Shown: positions 1 through 8,940, counted from the first letter of the stretch. The stretch: 64,000 nt of DNA from CAMTUW01 sp947085035 (GCA_947085035.1 CAMTUW010000005.1:1-64000); one strand, 5' to 3'. Notes: generated from the sequence alone by a model not told the origin. Translations and numbers: made by a program.

Positions 1-265
1 CCACGCACCGCAATATCCCGACACAGGTCGGCACGGCGACGGAGTGGGTCTCGGTTTCTGCGGGTGACATCCACACCCTCGCGATCAAGTCCGACGGGAC
101 GCTCTGGGCCTGGGGCTACAACTCCCATGGCCAGCTCGGTGACGGCACCACCACGCACCGCAATATCCCGACACAGGTCGGCACGGCGACGGAGTGGGTC
201 TCGGTTTCTGCGGGTGACATCCACACCCTCGCGATCAAGTCCGACGGGACGCTCTGGGCCTGGGG
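1..265 (+). repeat. Perfect 150-bp-period direct repeat inside the RCC1 gene
   Basis: Bases 1-115 and 151-265 are identical over 115 positions. The other RCC1 units in the gene share the 150-base period but have diverged at many positions. This points to a recent unit duplication or gene conversion. The left copy is cut by the window edge. Confidence 0.9.
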
Positions 266-1454
266 TCGCAATAGCGAAGGCCAGCTCGGCGACGGCACCA
301 CCACGGACCGCGATATCCCGACACAGTCCGGCACGGCGACGGACTGGGTCTCGGTTTCTGCGGGCGGATCCCACACTCTCGCGCTGAAGTCGGACGGGAC
401 GCTCTGGGCCTGGGGCAACAACTACTCCGGCCAGCTCGGTGACGGCACCACCACAGCCCGCACCAGCCCGCGCTTCATCGCGGCTGGCGCTTCGCTTGCG
501 TCCGGTCACGCCGAGCCGATGATCGCGGTGGGCATGTACCACACGGCCGCGCTGAAATCCGACGGGACGCTCTGGGCCTGGGGCAACAACGAGTTCGGCC
601 AGCTCGGACTCGGCGATACCGCGCACCGCAACACCCCCGAACAAGTCGGCACACAGGCGGACTGGGCCTCGATTGCCGCTGGCAGATTCCACACCCTCGC
701 CCTCAAGTCCGACGGGACGCTTTGGGCCTGGGGCGGCAACACCAACGGCCAGCTCGGGCTCGACGATGACGCGGACCGCAACGCCCCCGAACAAGTCGGC
801 ACGGACGGCGACTGGGTCTTGGTCGACGCGGGCGACTCCCACACCCTCGCGCTGAAGTCCGACGGGACGCTTTGGGCTTGGGGCCGCAACGAGATCGGAC
901 AACTCGGGCTCGGCCACGCCATGGACTGCCGCGCTCCCGAACAAGTCGGAGTGGCTGCGGACTGGGCTTCGGTCGACGCGGGCAGCAGTCACATTGTCGC
1001 GCTGAAGTCCGATGGGACGCTTTGGGCTTGGGGCGGCAATGATTACGGCGAACTCGGACTCGGTGACACCGCGTACCGCGATACCCCCACACAAGTCGGC
1101 ACGGAGACGGTCTGGGTGTCGGTCGCTGCGGACTACGTCCGCACTCTCGCGCTGAAGTCTGACGGTACGCTATGGGCATGGGGCCGGAACTCACATGGTG
1201 AGCTCGGGCTCGGCCACACCATGGACCGCAACGCCCCGGTCAAGGTGGGAGGCGACAGGGACTGGGTATCGGCCTCCACGCGCCTATACCACACCCTCGC
1301 GCTGAAGTCCGACGGGACGCTCTGGTCCTGGGGCTACAACGGCCACGGCCAGCTCGGTGACGGCACCAACGCGGACCGCACGAGCCCGGGCCGGGTCGAC
1401 ACGGCAGCGAACTGGGTATCGGTCGTCGCGGCGACATCCACACGTCCGCGCTGA
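3..1454 (+). pseudogene. RCC1-repeat beta-propeller surface protein, 5' partial, frame broken near 1430
   Basis: The reading frame is open from the left edge and encodes RCC1-type repeats, each about 50 residues with a conserved SDGTLWAWG strand and a GQLG turn. Repeat cores start at 93, 243, 393, 561, 711, 861, 1011, 1161 and 1311, exactly 150 bases apart except for an 18-base linker before 561. The next core is at 1460, one base early, so a single G is missing near 1428-1431 and this frame stops at 1454. The seven cores from 561 to 1460 would make one full seven-bladed propeller and the first three belong to a preceding one. Bacterial proteins of this kind are usually secreted or surface-exposed. 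The true start lies outside the window. The gap could be a real mutation or an assembly error. Confidence in the family is high; the ligand is unknown. Confidence 0.85.
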
Positions 1455-2497
1455 AATCCGACGGGACGCTTTGGTCCTGGGGCTGGAACAGCAGCGGCCA
1501 GCTCGGCGACGACACCAACACGGGCCGCAACACCCCGGTCCGCACCTTCGCGCCGGGTGACTGCGTGCCGCCCAAGGTGATCGCGATACGATCCTCCTCC
1601 CACGCGCTCGAGACGACCGGCTACGCGCAGGCCTCCTTCACCGGCACGGTGCACGCGGTCGACTCCGCATCATGGGTCCGTGGCTACTCCTGGGTGGTCG
1701 ACCGCATCCCCGGCACGGTGCCTGACGGCGTGCCGGAGAGCATCGGCGCCACCGCGTCGGTGACGGCGTCGGTGACGGCACCCGGCAAGTGGTACCTGCA
1801 CGTGCGCGCGATCGATGCCGCGGGCAACGCCGGTCCGGTGGCGCGTCGCACGATCGTCGTCGCCCCGAGTACTGCCACGATCGTCGTCGCCCCGAGTACT
1901 GCCACGATCACGGTGCCCAAGATCGTTGTGGCGGGCTACCGCGCTACATCCAAGGTCACGGCTTCGCTCAAGAGTCTCGCCTCTACCGGCACCCCGGCGG
2001 CACCTCTTGATGGTCACACGCTTCTGGTGCAGAAGCGCGCGGGAACCGTGTGGAGCACCATCGCCACGATGAGCGCCTCGGGTGTCGTCGGCTCTTACGC
2101 GGCCACGCTGCCCGCCGTGTGGAACGCGACCGCCATGCGCGTGGAGCTTGTCGACAACGCTCTGTACAAGGCGGTACCGGCCACGTTCACGTTGAAGCCT
2201 CGCGCCAGGCTCTCCACCCCGGTGGCTTCGACGTCGGCGCCGAGAGCCTCACGCGCCTTCTCGATGAAGGGCACGCTGCTCCCCAAGCACGCGGGCGTGG
2301 TGAGTGTCACCGCGTACCGCGTGTCGGGCACCAGACTCGTCCGTGTGAGCACGAAGGCGGTGACGGCCACCTCGACCGGCGGCTACAAGGCGGCCTTCAA
2401 GCTCAAGGCAGGAGTGTATCGCTTCCAAGCGACGCACTCGGATGCGGGCCATGCGCTGACCAAGAGCGCGCTTTCGTTGAAGGTGAGGGTGCGCTGA
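1430..2497 (+). pseudogene. C-terminal part of the RCC1-repeat protein in the shifted frame (last blade plus Ig-like modules)
   Basis: Read from about 1430, this frame restores the last RCC1 blade (residues HTSALKSDGTLWSWG) and continues without a stop to 2497. A separate caller would probably start it at GTG 1565, but that codon has no clear ribosome binding site and lies inside the expected protein. After the propeller comes an Ig/PKD-like segment ending in RAIDAAGNAG, a tandem duplication of nine residues (IVVAPSTAT twice), then two beta-rich modules ending with a SALSLKVRVR strand. The final module resembles the C-terminus of the convergent gene at 2501-3835, suggesting a shared surface-anchoring or wall-binding role (inference). 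No LPXTG motif or C-terminal transmembrane helix is visible. The gene ends 3 bases before the stop of its convergent neighbour. Confidence 0.75.
1851..1904 (+). repeat. 27-bp perfect tandem duplication
   Basis: Bases 1851-1877 and 1878-1904 are identical. The unit is a multiple of three, so it adds nine residues (repeated IVVAPSTAT) in the linker between Ig-like modules without changing frame. A second, shorter 12-base tandem repeat encoding SVTA twice lies nearby, around 1753-1776. Confidence 0.9.
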
Positions 2498-2500
2498 CAA

Positions 2501-3835
2501 CTATCGCAGAATGACACTAACGCTACTTGTGGTCGTGCCAAGATGGCCCGGAACCGGAGGTATCGTCACCTTGAACCGGTAGGTTCCCCTAGGCATGCTT
2601 CGCGTGAAGCCGAACTTGCCCTTCCACGCGGCTCCATTGCCCGATGCGTGGATATCCGAGGTGGAAAGCTTCGCCCATGCCGCGCCCGGCCGCTTCACGT
2701 GGATCGTCGCAGGCGCGCCGATAGCGACGGTCGGGGTGACCGATCCGCCCAGAGTCACGGCCGTGCCGCTACGGGCCGTCGAAGCGCTGGCCTTGATCGC
2801 GGCCGTGACCTGCGGACGCGACAGCGAGATGTCGTCGAGCAGTACCGAGGTCCCGGCAACGACGGTTCCACTCTCATCGGTCGCAGATCCACCCGCAAGC
2901 CGGATGGTGACGTGCGCTCTGACCGCGTCAGGCGGTGTCGGGTACAGAATGGAAAGCCGCCTGAACGCCAGACCGTCGATACCGAAGCGATTCCCCATGG
3001 TCGTGGTCTCTGCAACGGATTCCCCGGAGCCGTCGAGGTACACGAGCCTCAGCTCGACACCGGCGGGGTCTGAATCTGTCTTCGCCCACGCGGTGAGTCG
3101 GTAGTCCACGCCGGCCACGACCGTGGCGACCTGCGAGATCTCAGTGTATGTCAGGGGGTCCTCGCTCGGGTTCGTGAGTTCAAGAGAGCTGTGGGCCGAG
3201 CGGTAGGTATCGCTGCGGCGCAGGGCGGGCGTCTCCCACCACTGTGTGCCGCTCTGCCACCAGACGGGCAGGTCAGGGCGACCGCGGCGGGCGCTCTCCC
3301 ACACTTTGAAAGAGCCGTTGAGTAGGACGTTTCGCGGTTTCGGGCTGTTGCGGATCCGGTCGTAGCGAGTGGGGATGTAGCCGAAGGCCAAGTCATCCGC
3401 CATCGAGCGGACGCGACCCTTGGCGACCTGGCCGTCGCTTGATTCGTAGGCGAGGTAGTGCGTACGCGTGTCGTCGAGCCACCCGTAGAACAGCCTGATG
3501 TGATAGCCCTTCTTCAGCAAAGCATCGCCCGGCAAGAGCTCTTTGACGGAGATGCGGTGGGAGACGAGGTGAAACGATCTGGTCGACCAGGAGGTCTTGG
3601 TGTTCCAGCACATCGACACGTATCCGGAGCAATCGGTCCGGTAGCCGGCATGGTATTTCGACTGACTGTAGGCAACCGGGAAGTCAGTCAACCTCTGAGC
3701 GCGTGCCAGCACCTCATCGCGCGTGATGGCGTGCGCGCTCGCGGCTCCGAGCATGGTGAACAGAAGGACCGACAGCAGGAGAAGCACCGCCATCATGGGA
3801 ACGGGCCGTGCCGAAATCACTCGTGTGGGACTCAT
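2501..3835 (-). CDS. secreted NlpC/P60-like protein with CBM-like and Ig-like C-terminal modules
   Basis: Predicted 444 residues. ATG 3835 is chosen because AGGAGGT lies 10 bases upstream and it directly precedes a signal peptide (hydrophobic stretch about residues 14-35, ending AHA). The frame extends upstream to GTG 3931 but that adds non-signal sequence. The next domain has a DCSGYV motif near residue 68 and a downstream GYHI segment, matching the catalytic Cys and His of NlpC/P60 or CHAP-type peptidoglycan hydrolases. Residues about 170-340 look like a jelly-roll carbohydrate-binding module with NGSFKVW at its start and LLDDISLS at its end. The last 100 residues form an Ig-like module similar to the end of the convergent RCC1 gene. 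Likely role: cell-wall remodelling outside the membrane. The enzyme class is inferred from short motifs only. Confidence 0.7.
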   Translation of the reverse strand: MSPTRVISARPVPMMAVLLLLSVLLFTMLGAASAHAITRDEVLARAQRLTDFPVAYSQSKYHAGYRTDCSGYVSMCWNTKTSWSTRSFHLVSHRISVKELLPGDALLKKGYHIRLFYGWLDDTRTHYLAYESSDGQVAKGRVRSMADDLAFGYIPTRYDRIRNSPKPRNVLLNGSFKVWESARRGRPDLPVWWQSGTQWWETPALRRSDTYRSAHSSLELTNPSEDPLTYTEISQVATVVAGVDYRLTAWAKTDSDPAGVELRLVYLDGSGESVAETTTMGNRFGIDGLAFRRLSILYPTPPDAVRAHVTIRLAGGSATDESGTVVAGTSVLLDDISLSRPQVTAAIKASASTARSGTAVTLGGSVTPTVAIGAPATIHVKRPGAAWAKLSTSDIHASGNGAAWKGKFGFTRSMPRGTYRFKVTIPPVPGHLGTTTSSVSVILR

Positions 3836-3916
3836 GTGTATGCGTACCTCCTTGTTCCGGTATCGGCGCGCGAGTGTGAACAGGTGAGGAGCTGCGGTGA
3901 CCGGGGGTGCTTCGCT

Positions 3917-3932
3917 GGTGACGTTGGTCACA
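3917..3932. promoter_or_regulatory. CRP/FNR-family-like operator between the NlpC-like gene and mltG
   Basis: GGTGA-N6-TCACA matches the CRP consensus TGTGA-N6-TCACA in 9 of 10 half-site positions. It shares 15 of 18 bases, including parts of the spacer, with the site at 9483-9498. It lies in the divergent intergenic region. Its centre is about 60 bp upstream of the start site expected from a TAGACT -10 box at 3972-3977, a class I activator position. Confidence 0.5.
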
Positions 3933-3971
3933 CGTTTGCCGGACGCGCGGGTGCAACGGCGCGACCTTCGC

Positions 3972-3977
3972 TAGACT
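3972..3977 (+). promoter_or_regulatory. putative -10 box for mltG
   Basis: TAGACT preceded by CGC lies 57 bases before the mltG ATG. The context GCTAGACTGT recurs before the gene at 11862. No convincing -35 hexamer is seen, which would suit activation through the CRP-like site upstream. Confidence 0.35.
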
Positions 3978-4033
3978 GTCTCAGTCCGCGCGTGCAGTAT
4001 TCCTCCCGAGCCGATTCAGACGGAGCCGCCAAG

Positions 4034-5113
4034 ATGAGTCGTCGCATCGCCATCGACACGAACAGACGCCGTGCCAAGCGGTCGCCTCGCGCGGTCCTCG
4101 CTGGGTTGTCGCTGTTGGCCGTGCTCGCCAGCGGTGTTGCGGCGGCAGGGTGGTACGAGCTGACGCGCTCGGAGCACGCCATCGCGCCGGGAGCGCCGGT
4201 CGAGGTCGTGATCGAGAGCGGCTCGAGTACCGAGAGCATCGCCCAGACGCTCTCGCAGGCGGGCGTCATCCCCAATGCGCTCATGTTTCGTCTCAAGGCC
4301 CGCTTGGCCGAGGCCGACGGTGAGCTCAAAGCGGGTACCTACTCGCTTGTTACGGGGACGGACTACGACGTGGTGTTGCGTGAGCTGTCCAAAGGTCCCC
4401 GGATCGTCATCTTCGAGGTCCCGATTCCCGAGGGCTTCACCGCCAAGCAGATTGCCGCTCGCTTCGCGAAGCGAGCCGACGTGAGCGCAGACGAGCTGCT
4501 CGCGCTGCTCACGAAGGGCGCACCGAGGTTCGTTGACGAGTATCCGTTCCTCAAAGGCGCGTACGGCGACTCGCTCGAGGGCTACTTGTTCCCCGCGACG
4601 TACCAGGTCAAGCAAGGTGTGACCGCCGAGGAGATCGTGAGGTTGTTGCTCGACACATTCGTGGCCAAGACCGCGAACATCGACATGTCGTACGCGGAGT
4701 CGAAGAACCTGACCTTCTCGGATGTGATCGTCATCGCTTCGATGATCGAGCGCGAGGCGCGACTCGAGAAGGAGCGACCGCTGGTCGCCTCGGTGATCTA
4801 CAACCGCTTGAAGGCCAAGATGCGGCTGCAGATCTGCGCAACGGTTCTTTACCGACTGCCTGAAGGCACCACGTCTCTGACACTCGAGGACCTCAAGCTC
4901 GACAGCCCCTACAACACCTACATCCATGCGGGCCTGCCGCCGGGCCCCATCTCGAATCCGGGCCTTTCCTCGATTCAGGCCGCCGCGAAACCGCCGAAGA
5001 CGAAGTACCTCTACTATGTACTCACCGGCAAGGACGGCTCTCATACGTATGTGACCAACTACGCGGACTTCTTGAAGGCCAAGAGAGTCAGTCAGCGGGT
5101 ATTCGGCAACTGA
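4034..5113 (+). CDS. mltG: endolytic murein transglycosylase MltG
   Basis: Predicted 359 residues, typical for the family. ATG 4034 is chosen because the protein then begins with a short basic cytoplasmic tail and one transmembrane helix (about residues 21-42), as MltG proteins do; the open frame runs far upstream but is not homologous there. A LysM-like segment follows (about 55-115), then the YceG catalytic domain. The catalytic glutamate is expected in IASMIEREAR (about residue 240), and the conserved GLPPGPISNPG motif is present near 300. MltG cleaves nascent glycan strands at the outer face of the membrane and ends peptidoglycan polymerisation. One oddity: the usual LQSDATVQY-type segment reads LQICATVLY, with Cys replacing the usual acidic or Ser residue. 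Confidence 0.95.
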   Translation: MSRRIAIDTNRRRAKRSPRAVLAGLSLLAVLASGVAAAGWYELTRSEHAIAPGAPVEVVIESGSSTESIAQTLSQAGVIPNALMFRLKARLAEADGELKAGTYSLVTGTDYDVVLRELSKGPRIVIFEVPIPEGFTAKQIAARFAKRADVSADELLALLTKGAPRFVDEYPFLKGAYGDSLEGYLFPATYQVKQGVTAEEIVRLLLDTFVAKTANIDMSYAESKNLTFSDVIVIASMIEREARLEKERPLVASVIYNRLKAKMRLQICATVLYRLPEGTTSLTLEDLKLDSPYNTYIHAGLPPGPISNPGLSSIQAAAKPPKTKYLYYVLTGKDGSHTYVTNYADFLKAKRVSQRVFGN

Positions 5114-5211
5114 CGCGGACGGTCGGGGTTGTTCCGCTCGCGTGCCTGCGTGTAGTAACGTGAACGATGGTGTGTGGGCCTTGACCGTGATCTCAGGGGG
5201 TGCTGTGAGAC

Positions 5212-5874
5212 GTGGGATACCGATCTGACAAGTACGACATGGGCCGCGTCCCGAACCGCTCGTATCATTCCGGGGGCGTTGATCGGAACAAGCGCTTGTA
5301 CCTCACGATGGGAGTGGGCGCGGCGATCATGCTCGTGTTCGGCCTGATCGTCGGTTTCGCGCTGGGACGTGCGACCGCTCCTGTCGCTGAGCCCGAGCCC
5401 GCTCCAGTCGTCGAGACGGTGACCACGATGCCGGCCGGCGTCGAGGAACCGGTGCCCACAGAGACCATCGAGCCCGAGTTCACCGAGGAGACGGACGCAT
5501 CGGTCGAGACCACTCAAACCGACGAGGATCCTCCGGCCCGTCCCAAGCAGACCGCTCCTTCCGACGGCGCGAGCGTTCGCACGACTCGCGTCCACTTGCG
5601 GTGGACCACAGTCTCCGACGATGGACCTGTGACCTACGCCTTCGAGATCCAGGACCGACTCCCCAACGGCACGTGGGGAAAGACGCAGGTCATCAGTGGT
5701 CTCGCGGATAATTTCTACTCGGCGAGGGTGTTGCCGGTGAAGAGGCGCTGGAGGGTGTGGGCGGTTGACGAAGCCGGCAACGAGAGCGCGAAGACTGGCT
5801 GGCGGACCTACATCAGGAAGCCCTCACCGGTGCCGAATCCGACGCCGACACAGCCGAGCGACGAGACGACGTAG
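5212..5874 (+). CDS. membrane-anchored protein with extracytoplasmic Ig/FN3-like domain
   Basis: Predicted 220 residues from GTG 5212, with an AGGGGG site 12 bases upstream. The first 30 residues are basic and cytoplasmic, followed by one transmembrane helix (about residues 31-52), a Pro/Glu/Thr-rich spacer (55-110) and a beta-sandwich of fibronectin-III type (about 112-200; RVHLRWTTVSDDG and WAVDEAGNES). It follows mltG on the same strand after a 98-base gap and may be co-transcribed. Function unknown; its topology fits a divisome or wall-associated accessory protein, but that is inference. No catalytic motif is visible. Confidence 0.6.
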   Translation: MGYRSDKYDMGRVPNRSYHSGGVDRNKRLYLTMGVGAAIMLVFGLIVGFALGRATAPVAEPEPAPVVETVTTMPAGVEEPVPTETIEPEFTEETDASVETTQTDEDPPARPKQTAPSDGASVRTTRVHLRWTTVSDDGPVTYAFEIQDRLPNGTWGKTQVISGLADNFYSARVLPVKRRWRVWAVDEAGNESAKTGWRTYIRKPSPVPNPTPTQPSDETT

Positions 5875-5887
5875 GCCCACCGGCGAT

Positions 5888-7354
5888 CTACGTCGCCTGC
5901 AGAACCTGGTAGAGCCGCACCATCGCGAGGGTGTCGGTGCCGCAGTACTCTCGCAGCGCCGCGAAGGTACGAGCGACGTCCTCGCCGGTGAGCCGTCCCG
6001 TGACCGCATGCAGATAGCGCAGCGAGGCAGTGCCGCCCTCGGCGATCTCGAGTCCGTCGTAGCTCAGGTCGGGGACGAGCGCGGGCAGCACGGCCTTGAT
6101 ACTTGAGCTGCCGAGCGTGGCAGGGTGGCGTACGTGTCGCCGCACGACCGGCAGGAGGTCGAAGATCCGCGCCTGTACCGCCGCGATACGCTTCGCCTGG
6201 TCGGGGTGGAACGCGGCGAGTTCGTTCAAGCGCGTGTTCTCGAACGCCGAGTACACGACGATCGACCCCGTGTCGCCCAGCGTATCGAGCAGGCTCTCGA
6301 TGAACGCAGGACGCGGGTCAGAGGTCTCCGTGTGCAGGAACTCCCGGTGAACAAGGTCGCCGTTGTGATGCAGGATGTGGTCGGACCATTGGAACGGGAC
6401 CTGTTGCCACGGTCGTGTGCTCGCCCACAACGGAAGCGCCGACATCATCGTCTCGAAGTCCAGGAAGTGCAGCGGGTAACGCAGGTCATCAAAAGCCGTG
6501 GCGAGGTCACCCACCAGCCGTGCCTCGCCGCTTCGTAAGACCGCTACGACCTCACGCTGGGTTGCGGTGAGGCCGGGGTAGTCGAGCGGTACGTCTGCGA
6601 TGCAGTGGATACCGGCGGTCAACAGCGAGTCGAGGAGCTGAGGGTTGATTCGCGGCAGGGCCGTCACGGGTTTTTCGGGGAGAAACGAGTGGCAGTACCC
6701 GTGGAAGGAACACGTGTAGGGGCTCTTGCAGTGTGCGCCGATGCGCACATCGGGCATCGCCCCGTCGAGCATCCTGAGCATCTCAGCGACGCGTGACGGC
6801 ACGTGGGGCATCCACGCGCGTGCCTCGGCGGTGACGTCCTCGGCGATGAAGAGCCGCGTGAGATCGTACTCGCCACCCGCGAATACGTAGGTGTTGTCCA
6901 AGTGCATGAGGAATGCGCGCCGGATCCTTTGCCCCGACCCCTCGAGCACCCATGTCTGGATCGCCACGTCCGAGATGTTCTCGGCCTTCACGCGCGTTGA
7001 CGACTTGACTTCGTAGAGGTCCCATTCGTCGCCGCCCACGCGCACCATCACGTCGGGGCGGACGAAGACGCCTTCATGGAAGAGGGCGGCCTCGAAGATC
7101 GCGCTGGGCGGGTCGTCGAACAGGCGTTGCGTGGCCCGGAGGGCCTCCTCGGACTGTGTGTGGTCCTGCGTGATCAAGACGCCATCGGGAAATCGGCTGC
7201 GTGCGAGCTCGCCGACGGCGGTGCCGGTATCGAAGATGTGGGTCCGTTGCTCCGTGTCCGGGTCTTTGAGTCCCGGTTCGTGCACGGTGAGCCAGAGTGC
7301 CTTCGGGCACTGCAGTCCTGTCTGGAACCTTGATTTGGACAACCGTCGTGTCAT
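5888..7354 (-). CDS. DUF2779 protein: Cas4-like plus RNase H-like nuclease
   Basis: Predicted 488 residues from ATG 7354, which overlaps the stop of acuC by 4 bases (ATGA). The N-terminal half looks like a Cas4/PD-(D/E)XK nuclease: Cys16 in LQCPKALW, Asp101 in RPDV, and Glu115-Lys117 in YEVKSS. A Cys cluster follows (C209, C215, C221), so four cysteines could hold an Fe-S cluster as in Cas4. The C-terminal half carries HFLDFET (Asp299, Glu301), the start of a DEDD-type RNase H/exonuclease fold. This two-nuclease layout is characteristic of DUF2779. The substrate is unknown; DNA repair or defence are possible. It is the last gene of a three-gene overlapping operon with acuC and hemerythrin. 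Confidence 0.8.
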   Translation of the reverse strand: MTRRLSKSRFQTGLQCPKALWLTVHEPGLKDPDTEQRTHIFDTGTAVGELARSRFPDGVLITQDHTQSEEALRATQRLFDDPPSAIFEAALFHEGVFVRPDVMVRVGGDEWDLYEVKSSTRVKAENISDVAIQTWVLEGSGQRIRRAFLMHLDNTYVFAGGEYDLTRLFIAEDVTAEARAWMPHVPSRVAEMLRMLDGAMPDVRIGAHCKSPYTCSFHGYCHSFLPEKPVTALPRINPQLLDSLLTAGIHCIADVPLDYPGLTATQREVVAVLRSGEARLVGDLATAFDDLRYPLHFLDFETMMSALPLWASTRPWQQVPFQWSDHILHHNGDLVHREFLHTETSDPRPAFIESLLDTLGDTGSIVVYSAFENTRLNELAAFHPDQAKRIAAVQARIFDLLPVVRRHVRHPATLGSSSIKAVLPALVPDLSYDGLEIAEGGTASLRYLHAVTGRLTGEDVARTFAALREYCGTDTLAMVRLYQVLQAT

Positions 7355-8400
7355 GTTGCCGACGCCCTCTCCAACCACTCGCGAGGCAGTTCGTCCGGTA
7401 TGCGCGCGCCCATCAGCACACACAGCGCGGACGCCCACATCTGTGGCACCACCGAGTACGGCTGATAGCCTCCGCCGCCCACCGCCACGATTCTACCGTC
7501 GCACAGCTCCTCGGCGCAGGCCACGACGGTGCGGACCGCCTCGATGAACCCGGGTATCGTCACCGCTAGGTGCGTCAGCGGGTCTCCTTCGTGCGAGTCG
7601 CCGCCAAGCTGGGCGACGATGACGTCGGGCGCGAAGTCGCGCAGCGCGGGTACGACGCGGTCGGTGAGTGCCCGCGCGAGATCATCATCGCCGGCGCCCG
7701 GAGACAGTGGCACGTTGAGCGCGAAGCCGACGCCCTTGCCAGCGCCCGTGTCCGTGGCCGCGCCCGTGCCGGGAAAGAGGAACCGCCCCGACTCGTGGAT
7801 CGACGCGGTGAAGACGTCGTCGCGCTCGTAAAACGCCGCCTCGACTCCGTCGCCGTGATGCGCGTCGATGTCGACGTAGGCGACGCGCAGTCCCGGGCGC
7901 AGCCGAGTCGCGCGCTCGATAGCGACCGCGCAGTCGTTGTACACGCAAAAACCCGAGGCGCGATCGCGTTGGCCGTGGTGCAGGCCGCCAGCAGGAGCGA
8001 ACGCTCTGGTGACGCTTTCGTCGAGAACCGCGTCCAGCGCGAGAATCGTGCCGCCCACGGCGAGCGCCGCTGCCTCGTGCATGCCCGCGAATGCCGGCGT
8101 GTCCGCGCCCAGGCCGAAACGCATGCTCGCCACAGCCGGATCCTCGCTTGCGGCCTTCACGTGCGCGATGTACGCGCCATCGTGGAACAGGAGCAGGTCC
8201 GCGTCGCTCGCCGAATAGGGCTCGAGAACCCGCGCGCATTCGATGCCGTCCGCAGTGACGTCCGGATCGCCTCGCCTTGCGAGCAGCCCCCAGCCTCGCA
8301 TCAGTTCGACCGCGAGCGAGAACCGCTCCGGCCGCATGGGGTGGCCGTGCGCGAAGCGGTACTCTGCCAACCGCTCCCCATAGACCAGTGCGACGCTCAT
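7351..8400 (-). CDS. acuC: AcuC-type histone-deacetylase-superfamily protein
   Basis: Predicted 349 residues. ATG 8400 overlaps the upstream hemerythrin stop by 4 bases. The deacetylase fold is clear: GGLHHG with the catalytic His pair, the YNDCAVAI segment, DIDAHHGDGV with the zinc-binding Asp and His, QLGGDSHEGDP with the third zinc Asp, and GGGGYQ near the C-terminus. In Bacillus, AcuC deacetylates acetyl-CoA synthetase and so activates acetate use. No acs or acuA gene is present in the window, so the substrate here is not established. It is translationally coupled on both sides, which suggests it works in the same condition as the hemerythrin and the DUF2779 nuclease. Confidence 0.88.
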   Translation of the reverse strand: MSVALVYGERLAEYRFAHGHPMRPERFSLAVELMRGWGLLARRGDPDVTADGIECARVLEPYSASDADLLLFHDGAYIAHVKAASEDPAVASMRFGLGADTPAFAGMHEAAALAVGGTILALDAVLDESVTRAFAPAGGLHHGQRDRASGFCVYNDCAVAIERATRLRPGLRVAYVDIDAHHGDGVEAAFYERDDVFTASIHESGRFLFPGTGAATDTGAGKGVGFALNVPLSPGAGDDDLARALTDRVVPALRDFAPDVIVAQLGGDSHEGDPLTHLAVTIPGFIEAVRTVVACAEELCDGRIVAVGGGGYQPYSVVPQMWASALCVLMGARIPDELPREWLERASAT

Positions 8401-8852
8401 CTGCCTTGAGCGGACAGCCACGCGGTGAACTCGCGGTCACTCGTCATGATGTGAGCGGTCAGCCACTCGATGAGGAAGTCGACCAGTTCCGCAGCACAGA
8501 CCTCGTCGCCGTCCATCAGGCGGACCATGTAGGCCGTCACCCGCTCGGCAAGCTCAGCATGCAACGCGGAGTGGATCGGTGCGCTGGGATACCCCGCCTC
8601 ACGCATCACCGTCTCCTCGTCAGAGAAGTGCTCGGTGGTGTAGTCGACAAGCCCGTACACGGCATCCGCGAGCGCGTCCTCCACCCGTTCCTCGCAGGAA
8701 TCAGGTTCGGGAGACGGGATGGTATGTGAATCAAGCGAGCAAGTGCCAAGCTTGTCGATGACTCTTTGCGCGAGCTGGAACAGCGCCTCGTGCTGCTCGT
8801 CGATGACCGCGTGTCCTGTTCGCAGTTCGTCATCGAAAGACAGGGTTCCCAT
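8397..8852 (-). CDS. bacteriohemerythrin
   Basis: Predicted 151 residues, the first gene of a minus-strand operon. ATG 8852 has GGAGGTG 5 bases upstream. The di-iron ligand pattern is visible: His21 in DEQH, His75 and Glu79 in TEHFSDEE, His94 and/or His98, His134 and Asp139 in AHIMTSD. A loop at about residues 37-55, with two cysteines (Cys38, Cys53), is longer than in most bacteriohemerythrins and might be redox-sensitive. Such proteins bind O2 or NO. In an anaerobe this suggests oxygen or nitric-oxide scavenging, and the divergent Rrf2 gene at 9024 with a three-Cys cluster could be its regulator (inference). Confidence 0.92.
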   Translation of the reverse strand: MGTLSFDDELRTGHAVIDEQHEALFQLAQRVIDKLGTCSLDSHTIPSPEPDSCEERVEDALADAVYGLVDYTTEHFSDEETVMREAGYPSAPIHSALHAELAERVTAYMVRLMDGDEVCAAELVDFLIEWLTAHIMTSDREFTAWLSAQGR

Positions 8853-8940
8853 CTCAGCACCTCCGTGGAATGGCGAGCCTGCTTTTGAGTGTAGCGTCTG
8901 CGGCGATGGAGCGCCCGCGAATCATCAGTCGCGGACGTGC

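Noticed and set aside
1428..1460. Programmed ribosomal frameshift in the RCC1 gene
   Set aside because: No slippery heptamer or downstream pseudoknot is visible; a plain deletion explains the 149-base spacing.
1..1500. Regular 150-base repeats that could suggest a CRISPR or satellite array
   Set aside because: The whole unit is coding and matches RCC1 blades with conserved residues; there are no short repeats separated by unique spacers.
3458..4033. Upstream extension of the mltG frame by 192 codons
   Set aside because: It overlaps the NlpC-like gene and its promoter region, and MltG proteins begin with the tail and helix found right after ATG 4034.
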